Assembly (NCBI GenBank): GCA_013139395.1
Contig: WTAX01000187.1
Coordinates: forward strand, 1-8,721
Length of the DNA stretch: 8,721 nt
Direction: 5' to 3'
From: Gammaproteobacteria bacterium
Lineage (GTDB): Bacteria; Pseudomonadota; Gammaproteobacteria; GRL18
In this document: positions 1-5,569 of the stretch, in pieces
Position numbering within the stretch: the first letter of the stretch is position 1
Layout of the letters: the number at the start of each line of letters is the position of its first letter
Made by a program: the position numbers and the translations under genes
The notes under the pieces: model-generated
The model's database searches: none
The model's input: only the letters and a program-made list of their open reading frames with translations
Told to the model about the DNA's origin: nothing

Positions 1-5
1 AACAA

Positions 6-338
6 ATGAAACCAATATTTATAGTAATATTATTAATCACCCTATCAGCCTGTACTCAGGAATCACAAAATAAATTAAGTCGTTCCATTCAGAACTGGAC
101 AGGAACCGATGGCGTTTTAGATATTTATATGGGTGAAAAACTGGTTAAACGCTTTATCAAAATTGATAAACTCTCCACTGCCCAAAGTACCTCAGGTAAT
201 ACAGCTCGTGATTATCGCTATGGCTATGGCATTTTAGATAACAATCAAAATTTTAAAGCTGATGCCGGCGAGAAGAAAATCTACTTTGAGATCAGTGGCT
301 ATGCGACCCCCTATATTTTCTATGATTCACCACTATAA
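6..338 (+). CDS. Small outer-membrane-type lipoprotein, unknown function
   Basis: Predicted 110-aa lipoprotein of unknown function. Residues 2-15 form a short hydrophobic signal peptide ending in the lipobox L13-S14-A15-C16, so Cys16 should be lipidated. The residue after the cysteine is Thr rather than Asp, which in enterobacterial sorting rules favours the outer membrane. The mature part is polar and rich in Tyr and Lys, with short segments such as GVLDIYMGEKLVKRF and DYRYGYGILDNNQNFKADAG. The second has a Asp/Asn-rich loop that might suggest metal binding, but no named motif is clear. The ATG is five bases from the window edge, so the ribosome binding site cannot be checked. The TAA at 336-338 is followed in the same frame by 26 more sense codons (see the next entry), so this may be a gene cut short by a nonsense mutation. 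I do not recognise the family. Confidence 0.75.
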   Translation: MKPIFIVILLITLSACTQESQNKLSRSIQNWTGTDGVLDIYMGEKLVKRFIKIDKLSTAQSTSGNTARDYRYGYGILDNNQNFKADAGEKKIYFEISGYATPYIFYDSPL

Positions 339-419
339 CTAAATCAGGGTTACTATATCAGCAAAACTGATAAAAGCGGCAGTTTGAAAACAGGTGTCAC
401 AGCAGCCAGACTCGCATAA
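339..419 (+). pseudogene. Possible in-frame C-terminal remainder of the lipoprotein gene after a TAA
   Basis: Directly after the TAA at 336-338 the same frame stays open for 26 codons to a second TAA at 417-419. It reads LNQGYYISKTDKSGS followed by LKTGVTAARLA. The codons look coding, and base composition stays well above the AT-rich gap that begins at about 420. The simplest inference is that the ancestral lipoprotein had about 136 residues and that one base change created the internal TAA. Other explanations are a natural short form with chance openness, or stop readthrough, for which I see no signal. A 26-codon open stretch is not rare by chance in AT-rich DNA, so the call rests on composition and continuity. 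Confidence 0.4.
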
Positions 420-1073
420 TAGCCAAATAAAAAAATTCCGGTATTTCAATTATTTTAATTCAACTTATTCAAGTGTCTGGTATTTATTTGAAGAACGAAA
501 ACAGCTTGAAATAAGTGCAATATTATAGTAAGTTTTTATAAACACTCACCATCAGTATAGCATTATAATTAAAAAATACTTGAAGGCATCCGAAAGATGA
601 TAAAGACAACAACTTAAAGTTCATCAAGGTCCATCACTTGCAGACCAAAACAAAATACTAACCCAATTCTTCACCATTTCAACAATATCACTTCTTGCCA
701 GCATTAGGCTTAATATTATTCACACCTTGATTTTTATACCCATGCTCAATTCATAGCATGATATATTTTCATAGCTTTGAAAAACAGATAACCACTAAAA
801 CTAATTACTCTTACATTCATCAAAAAATCACCCCCTAATAAATCAGCCTGTTATAACAACTTACAAAAGATAAAACCAAAAAAATTTATAGGCATGCACA
901 CAAATCATGCAAAAAACATTCATTTAAACCGGTAACACAAGTAAGGAAATCCTGACACCTTAAAAACATTATTAATGTATAATAATGTTAAATCAAAAAA
1001 AACAAGATAAACTGATGTAAGTTTCTCTAGTTTTTATATTTCAACCTACATAACTGTTAGTGTAAGGAATAAT
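420..1073. other. 654-bp AT-rich intergenic region without a recognisable gene
   Basis: Both strands were read for short ORFs with a ribosome binding site and none was convincing; the ATGs found open only 5-10 codons. A small inverted repeat CATGCT (741-746) and AGCATG (755-760) could form a 6-bp hairpin but has no T-run. The composition is strongly AT-rich with many A-tracts. The right end must carry the promoter of the gene at 1074. Confidence 0.6.
978..983 (+). promoter_or_regulatory. Candidate -10 box for the gene at 1074
   Basis: A perfect TATAAT lies about 90 bases upstream of the ATG at 1074. No good TTGACA is found at 16-18 bp; the nearest similar hexamer, CTGACA at 951-956, is 21 bp away, which is too far. 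In DNA this AT-rich a TATAAT can occur by chance, so confidence is low. Confidence 0.25.
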
Positions 1074-1370
1074 ATGAACGTAAATATAAAAAAATACATG
1101 TTGGTTTGCATTTCTATTTTTATTACAATTACAACAAGTCAATCTTTTGCAAAAAATTACCACATCAAATGGAAAGAACGGGATGGAAAAATATTATTAA
1201 ATACTGTTTGTTATAATCAAACAGGCAGATTTGACAAAATACCATGTAAAAATCAAGCCAAAGAACATTTTACAAAAATATGTAAAAAAACCGGGCAAAA
1301 AAAATTTTGTGATGCTTCAAGATACTTCAATCCTAATGCTCATGGTACACTTAGCGGTGCAAGCTACTGA
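1074..1370 (+). CDS. Small secreted protein with four cysteines, unknown function
   Basis: Predicted 98-aa exported protein. The N-terminus has Lys6-Lys7, a hydrophobic core at about 8-20 and a likely signal peptidase I site after SQSFA (Ala26), giving a mature chain of about 72 residues. The mature chain is basic and contains Cys46, Cys58, Cys70 and Cys79, an even number that fits two disulfide bonds in the periplasm or outside the cell. The segment CYNQTGRFDKIPCK holds the first pair and CKKTGQKKFC the second. The ATG is preceded by TAAGGAA at good spacing. The gene reads in the same direction as the cold-shock/DUF1294 gene 47 bp downstream and could share its transcript. I do not recognise the family; a small periplasmic binding or envelope-stress protein is possible but unsupported. 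Confidence 0.7.
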   Translation: MNVNIKKYMLVCISIFITITTSQSFAKNYHIKWKERDGKILLNTVCYNQTGRFDKIPCKNQAKEHFTKICKKTGQKKFCDASRYFNPNAHGTLSGASY

Positions 1371-1417
1371 ACTAATAATACACAAAGGATTTTAAAAAAA
1401 TAATAAACGAGACTATT

Positions 1418-2035
1418 ATGCGACAAAAAGGAAAAATAACAAACTGGAATGATGACAAAGGCTTTGGCTTTATAACACCTGTGGGTGATGGAAAGCAGAT
1501 ATTTATTCATGTTAAAGCCTTTAAAAACCGTAACACTCGTCCAGAGATCAATCAAATAGTCACTTATGATATATCCAAAGACAATCAAGGCAGAGTTTGT
1601 GCAGAAAATGCTTCGAGGTTAGAAGATAAATCGACTAAAAGATCAAAAAATAATATTAGTGCTACATCAGTAATTATTGTTTTTGTATTTGCTATTTTTC
1701 TTGCTCTTTCAGTACTAACAGCAAAAATACCTGTTATTGTCTTAGCTTTTTATTCCGTTGCCAGTTTGTTAACTTTTATCATGTATGCAGTAGATAAATC
1801 AGCAGCTCAAAACGGTGATTGGAGAACTCCAGAAAGCACATTACATTTTTTATCTCTTGCTGGTGGTTGGCCTGGAGCTCTTATAGCACAACAAAAATTA
1901 CGTCACAAATCTAAAAAACAATCCTTTAGGGCAGTGTTTTGGGTAACTGTATTTATCAACTTCTCTGCATTTATCTGGCTATTAACTCCAAACGGCAATA
2001 CATTTTTGCAATCTTTTATGATTAACATAACATAG
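1418..2035 (+). CDS. Cold-shock domain / DUF1294 fusion membrane protein
   Basis: This 205-aa protein joins two known domains. Residues 1-68 are a cold-shock domain of the CspA fold: GKITNWNDDKGFGFITP holds the RNP1-like KGFGFI (about 14-19), and IFIHVKAF (28-35) matches RNP2. Such domains bind single-stranded RNA or DNA. After a basic linker (about 70-78), hydrophobic segments lie near 84-100, 104-123 and 170-190. Between the last two is the DUF1294 signature: YAVDKSAAQNGDWRTPE, then LHFLSLAGGWPGAL and the QQKLRHKSKKQSFR stretch. The fusion is common in gammaproteobacteria; DUF1294 has no proven function. Topology suggests an inner-membrane protein with the nucleic-acid-binding head in the cytoplasm. 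A weak GAGA precedes the ATG by 5 bases. No clear terminator follows; the MITE-like element starts about 50 bp downstream. Confidence 0.9.
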   Translation: MRQKGKITNWNDDKGFGFITPVGDGKQIFIHVKAFKNRNTRPEINQIVTYDISKDNQGRVCAENASRLEDKSTKRSKNNISATSVIIVFVFAIFLALSVLTAKIPVIVLAFYSVASLLTFIMYAVDKSAAQNGDWRTPESTLHFLSLAGGWPGALIAQQKLRHKSKKQSFRAVFWVTVFINFSAFIWLLTPNGNTFLQSFMINIT

Positions 2036-2087
2036 TTTTGCTCCGGGCTTCCTTCACACCTATCCTCACGGATCAGCACTTGCCTTT

Positions 2088-2257
2088 CGCTAGGAGCTTG
2101 TCCGAGAATAGAAAGCCTACTGCGGAAAAGCTGATTTGGCCATATTTTCCTATCATTTTCATTTAATAGAACAACTATTGGCTTCAAATGATAGGAAAAT
2201 CTGACTCAAAACAGCGTTCCCTCGCGACGACTTCTATTCTCGGACAGACTCCTAGCG
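2088..2257. mobile_element. MITE-like element with terminal inverted repeats
   Basis: Bases 2088-2113 and 2232-2257 are inverted repeats matching at 24 of 26 positions; the core is GAGCTTGTCCGAGAATAG on the left and the same with GAGTCTG on the right. The element is 170 bp (166 bp if counted from CTAG to CTAG) and has no transposase. CTAG occurs at both ends (2090-2093 and 2252-2255); because it is palindromic it may be either part of the repeat or a 4-bp target duplication. An inner perfect inverted repeat adds a second hairpin. These properties fit a miniature inverted-repeat element moved by a transposase elsewhere in the genome. A diverged relative of its right end lies at 3634-3682. I could not assign an IS family. 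Confidence 0.75.
2144..2200. repeat. Inner 15-bp perfect inverted repeat of the MITE-like element
   Basis: ATTTTCCTATCATTT at 2144-2158 is the exact reverse complement of AAATGATAGGAAAAT at 2186-2200, with a 27-bp loop. It lies nested inside the terminal repeats, so a transcript through the element could fold into a branched two-stem structure. Confidence 0.8.
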
Positions 2258-2337
2258 GTATATCATTATTATTTTGTAACTATTTAGCGTGTATTTCTAA
2301 ATAACACTAGTTAGGGTCTTGGAAATAATAAATTTTA

Positions 2338-2381
2338 CGGGTTTTCTGTAGGGGTGAATTCATTCGCCCTTACAAAACCCG
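2338..2381 (-). terminator. Long palindrome of GTAGGGG type, likely 3' end signal of dctP
   Basis: CGGGTTTT (2338-2345) pairs perfectly with AAAACCCG (2374-2381). After a 2-base bulge (CT), GTAGGGGTGAAT (2348-2359) pairs with ATTCGCCCTTAC (2362-2373), with two G-U pairs and a TC loop, giving about 20 bp of stem. It sits 31 bp beyond the dctP stop codon. On the minus strand the stem is followed by TAAAATTTATTATTT, which is T-rich but not a clean T-run, so it may be a weak terminator or an mRNA-stabilising 3' hairpin. From memory, the core GTAGGGG(C/T)GAATTCATTCGCCC recurs as an interspersed palindrome in many bacteria; that was not checked here. Confidence 0.6.
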
Positions 2382-2412
2382 AATCTCTAAGTTGCTTGAG
2401 TATATTGCAGAC

Positions 2413-3411
2413 TTATAGATTTGCTTTTAAGGCAGCATTCATCAAGTCTTTACCAATGTCCTTTTCGAATTTTTTCCACACAGGCTTCATTGCAGCAACC
2501 CAGGCTTGACGTTGGTCATCAGTTAAAGTGCGCACAGTAGCGCCTGCTTTAATCACATTCTCTTTATTCTGATTGTTAACTTTGCTGGACTCAGCATTGC
2601 GGACTTGCGTTACTTCTTGCAAAATAGTGCTCAATTGACTGCGGACATCTTCTGGCAAACCTTTCCACCATTTTGATGAGGTGACAACCAGGTAATCAAG
2701 AATACCGTGATTAGTTTCAGTCACACCATCCTGAACTTCGAAGAACTTTTTGCCATAGATATTTGACCAGGTATTTTCCTGTCCATCAATTACCTTGGTC
2801 TGCAGACCACCATAAACTTCTTTGAATGACATTTTTTGTGGACTGGCACCCAGTTGCTCAAACTGAGCGACCAGCACATCAGATGCCTGAACACGGAACT
2901 TGAGTCCTTTGGCATCAGAAGGTTTGATCAGGGGTTTATTGGCGGACATTTGCTTCATACCATTATGCCAGAATGCCAGACCTTTCAAACCACGGCGATT
3001 CATAGAGTTTTTAAGTTTTTCCCCATCAGCTGAATTTTGAAAACGATCAACTGCGTTAACATCATTAAAAATAAATGGTAAATCAAATATACGAAACTTT
3101 TTAGTAAACTTTTCAAATTTAGATAATGAAGGCGCAGCCATTTGAACATCACCATTTAACATAGCTTCAAGCACTTTTTTATCATTGTAGAGCGTTGAAT
3201 TTGGAAACACCTGCATACAGACTTTACCATTCATTTCTTCATTGACACGTTTTTCCAACAATGAAGCTGCAATCCCTTTGGGATGCTTATCTGTATTAGT
3301 CACATGACTGAACTTAATCACCAGTTCGCCGGGATCACAGTTTGCCAGTGCGGATGTGCTGGCAACTGCCAGTGTTGATGAAACAACAAGACCTATTAGA
3401 ACTTTTCTCAT
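2413..3411 (-). CDS. dctP: TRAP transporter solute-binding protein, C4-dicarboxylate type (DctP)
   Basis: This 332-aa periplasmic protein should capture C4-dicarboxylates and deliver them to a DctQM membrane complex using the sodium gradient. A signal peptide ends at ALA (residues 21-23), giving a mature N-terminus NCDPGELVIKFSHV. Family marks follow: KVCMQVFPNSTLYND (63-77), APSLSKFEKFTKKFRIFDLP (93-112), KGLKFRVQASDVL with Arg173, the residue that usually salt-bridges the substrate carboxylate, and IDGQENTW with Asn213. Length is typical. Cys25 and Cys65 may form a disulfide, seen in a subgroup of the family as I recall. AAGGGG lies 6 bases before the ATG. The gene diverges from dctBD, which most likely regulates it. 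No dctQ or dctM follows, which is unusual. The exact substrate within the dicarboxylate/organic-acid group is inferred from the DctBD neighbours. Confidence 0.95.
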   Translation of the reverse strand: MRKVLIGLVVSSTLAVASTSALANCDPGELVIKFSHVTNTDKHPKGIAASLLEKRVNEEMNGKVCMQVFPNSTLYNDKKVLEAMLNGDVQMAAPSLSKFEKFTKKFRIFDLPFIFNDVNAVDRFQNSADGEKLKNSMNRRGLKGLAFWHNGMKQMSANKPLIKPSDAKGLKFRVQASDVLVAQFEQLGASPQKMSFKEVYGGLQTKVIDGQENTWSNIYGKKFFEVQDGVTETNHGILDYLVVTSSKWWKGLPEDVRSQLSTILQEVTQVRNAESSKVNNQNKENVIKAGATVRTLTDDQRQAWVAAMKPVWKKFEKDIGKDLMNAALKANL

Positions 3412-3739
3412 TTAATGCCCCTTCGAGTTAATAATTTTAATATGAATTAAAGTGTTCAATTCTGTTATGAACTTCATCTATGTATCATTATCTATGCCAT
3501 AGTAAGAAAATAAGAATACTTCAGACATAAGCAATTGAAAGAAATATAGTAATATGAATCGTGTATTTTTCTACTCGAACACAAATGAGTGGATTGCTAC
3601 CCATTTGTATATTTTTATGGGCATAAACTTACCCAAAACAGATTTTATGCAGCAGGCTCTCTATTCTCAGACAAGCTCCTGGCATTATAAAGATGATTAA
3701 ACTATTATAGGAAAAAAATAACTGACTATTAATTTCATT
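3412..3739. promoter_or_regulatory. Divergent dctP/dctB control region
   Basis: This 328-bp gap must hold the promoters of dctP (leftward) and dctBD (rightward). No textbook sigma-54 site (TGGCAC-N5-TTGC) is visible. The best leftward candidates are TGGGTAAGTTTATGCC (3635-3620, with GG and GC at the correct 10-bp spacing but a poor -24 tail) and TGGCATAGATAATGAT (3499-3484, with a good -24 half but GA in place of GC). A possible sigma-70 site, TTGAAC then AATTAT 17 bp on, lies nearer to dctP. The first sigma-54 candidate overlaps a short inverted repeat, TGGGC...ACCCA. The right part of the gap holds a MITE-like end. Confidence 0.45.
3634..3682. repeat. Diverged terminus of a second MITE-like copy
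   Basis: Bases 3634-3682 align without gaps to 2207-2255, the right end of the MITE-like element. CAAAACAG matches 8 of 8, the next 18 bases are largely unrelated, and the terminal 23 bases match at 19 (TCTATTCTC then GACA and CTCCT). A left end is not clear; ATGCCATAG at about 3494, opposite CTGGCAT ending at 3685, could mark it and would make a 192-bp element, but the match is poor. It lies 58 bp before dctB and might affect that gene's expression. Confidence 0.55.
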
Positions 3740-5569
3740 ATGCCAATAAAAACCCCGTACTTAATTAAAACTCCTGTGGTTTTATGCGCGGTAATACTTA
3801 TGTTGCTAATGATCTGGTCGGGAGGCTATATCAGCTGGAAAATGGGTATTGATAAGCTTCATCAGAATAGTCAACAACAACTCGAGCAATTTATCAGTCA
3901 TCTTGATGCTCGTTTAGCCCGTTTTCAATTTATTCCGCAGCTTATTTCTAAAAATACAATATTAGTTGAACTGTTGAAACACCCCGGAAGTAATCCTCGT
4001 ATAGACCTCGTCAATCACTTTTTAGAAGAGGTTAACAATATCATTGGTGCTTCAGACACCTACTTAATGAATTCTCAGGGTCTGACTCTGGCAGCCAGCA
4101 ACTGGCAAAAAGAACGCACGTTTAACAAACGAAATTTTAATTTTCGACCCTATTTCATTGATGCAATGAAGGGCAAGCTTGGACGCTATTTTGCACTTGG
4201 CTCCACATCTGGAAAACGAGGATATTATTTTGCTTATCCTATTATTTATGCGGCAGAAAACCTGGGGGTCATTGTCGTCAAGATGGATTTATCCAATATC
4301 GAGTTAAACTGGTCGAATCGAAAAGTCCAGTTTATTGTGAGTGATTTGGAAGGAATTACTTTCATTACTACACAGCCTGAATGGTTGTATCATGGTATCA
4401 AACCTTTGTCGGCAGAAACTCTTCAACAAATACATCTCAGTCAACGTTACAATGGAATTGATATAAAAGATTTGAATACCAATACATTAAATGTAATTTC
4501 TGATAATAGTTCTATTATCAGAATTAATGATAATACTAAAGGGAAAAGTAATAACGAATATTTCACCCTACAGAAAAACATGTCTCATGCTGGCTGGAAT
4601 GTCATGATTCTGGCACCACTAAATGAACTTAGGCAAAACCGCTTAATTGTGACCATTGTTTTATCTCTGCTTGCTATATTATCTCTACTCATTAGTTTTC
4701 TCATCTGGCAGCGATTCAAACGCCGGCAGGAAAGAGAACACTTTCAACAAGAGGCACAAAAACAACTTGAACATCAGGTTGTCGTTAGAACCAGAGATTT
4801 AAGTCATGAAATTGATGAACGTAAACAAACCGAAAAAATACTACGTGATACTCAGGATGAATTGATTCAAACGGCAAAATTAGCAGTTCTGGGTCAAATG
4901 TCCGCAAGTATTAGTCATGAATTAAATAATCCTCTGGCAGCCATTCATAGTTATAGTGATAATGCCCGGAAGTTTTTAAATATGAATAAATTAACACAGG
5001 TAGATGAGAATCTGTGTCGCATCGTTCAACTGACAAAACGTATGAGTAAGATCAGTTCACAACTTAAATTTTTTTCACGTAAATCCAACCAGAACATGGA
5101 AGTTGTAAGCATACAAAAAGTAATTCAATCAGCTATCGATATCGTTAGTCATAAATATAAAAACAGCAGTTCTGTTATTAATATTCAAAGCCATGTTTCA
5201 GGCTTAAAAGCCCGGGCCGATATTATTCAGCTAGAGCAGATTTTAATAAACCTGATCAACAATGCCATGCAGGCAATCGAAGGTCAGGAACATGGTGAAG
5301 TCATTATACACATAGAGCAGGATAATCAATGGGCTTTTATTCATGTTGATGATAATGGTTCAGGAATAGAATTAAAAAATATTGAAAAAATTTTTGATCC
5401 TTTTTTTACCACAAAAAAATCAGGACTTGGGCTTGGATTGTCGATATCAGCCAGAATTATGAAGATTATGAATGGTAAGTTATCAGCATGCAATTTACCT
5501 GCAGGTGGAGCAAGATTTACTATCTCATTATTAGTAGCGGAGACAAAACATGATAAAAAAGCTCACTGA
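3740..5569 (+). CDS. dctB: C4-dicarboxylate sensor histidine kinase DctB
   Basis: This 609-aa inner-membrane kinase should sense external C4-dicarboxylates and phosphorylate DctD. TM1 spans about 11-33 and TM2 about 301-323. The periplasmic part (34-300) fits the double-PAS/Cache sensor; FRPYF (135-139) and ALGSTSGKRGYYFAYP (152-167) resemble the DctB ligand pocket. A coiled coil (about 327-375) leads to the H-box SISHELNNPLAAI with phospho-accepting His393. Then come the N-box INLINNAMQAI (503-513), G1 DDNGSGI (537-543), F-box IFDPFFTTK (551-559) and G2 GLGLGLS (562-568). Length is typical. The stop codon overlaps dctD by 20 bp, implying coupled translation. The ATG has no close ribosome binding site: AGGA at 3709-3712 is 27 bases away, but 9 bases from an in-frame CTG at 3722 that would add six residues. 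Confidence 0.95.
   Translation: MPIKTPYLIKTPVVLCAVILMLLMIWSGGYISWKMGIDKLHQNSQQQLEQFISHLDARLARFQFIPQLISKNTILVELLKHPGSNPRIDLVNHFLEEVNNIIGASDTYLMNSQGLTLAASNWQKERTFNKRNFNFRPYFIDAMKGKLGRYFALGSTSGKRGYYFAYPIIYAAENLGVIVVKMDLSNIELNWSNRKVQFIVSDLEGITFITTQPEWLYHGIKPLSAETLQQIHLSQRYNGIDIKDLNTNTLNVISDNSSIIRINDNTKGKSNNEYFTLQKNMSHAGWNVMILAPLNELRQNRLIVTIVLSLLAILSLLISFLIWQRFKRRQEREHFQQEAQKQLEHQVVVRTRDLSHEIDERKQTEKILRDTQDELIQTAKLAVLGQMSASISHELNNPLAAIHSYSDNARKFLNMNKLTQVDENLCRIVQLTKRMSKISSQLKFFSRKSNQNMEVVSIQKVIQSAIDIVSHKYKNSSSVINIQSHVSGLKARADIIQLEQILINLINNAMQAIEGQEHGEVIIHIEQDNQWAFIHVDDNGSGIELKNIEKIFDPFFTTKKSGLGLGLSISARIMKIMNGKLSACNLPAGGARFTISLLVAETKHDKKAH

Larger units (their letters stand above)
2036..2412. other. 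Repeat-rich gap between the DUF1294 gene and dctP
   Basis: This 377-bp gap separates the + strand DUF1294 gene from the minus-strand dctP gene; their 3' ends face each other. It holds a relatively GC-rich tract of unknown origin (about 2041-2087), a MITE-like element (2088-2257), an AT-rich spacer (2258-2337) and a long palindrome (2338-2381). No dctQ or dctM gene, nor a recognisable remnant of one, is present. A 94-codon minus-strand open frame running through the element looks like a shadow frame. Confidence 0.7.

Noticed and set aside
1364..1588. 74-codon minus-strand open frame over the cold-shock domain
   Set aside because: It is antisense to well-conserved RNP1 and RNP2 motifs, so the + strand frame is the real one.
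1903..2187. 94-codon minus-strand open frame across the end of the DUF1294 gene and the MITE left arm
   Set aside because: It overlaps a strong coding gene on the other strand and the repeat, and its translation shows no domain or compositional sign of a protein.
2088..2257. CRISPR or tandem-repeat reading of the repeat region
   Set aside because: The repeats are inverted, there is no series of direct repeats with equal spacers, and no cas gene is present.
2836..3033. 65-codon + strand open frame inside dctP
   Set aside because: It is antisense to conserved DctP motifs and has no domain features.
3494..3685. Full-length 192-bp second MITE-like copy with left end at ATGCCATAG
   Set aside because: Only the right end aligns well; the proposed left end matches too few positions to exceed chance.
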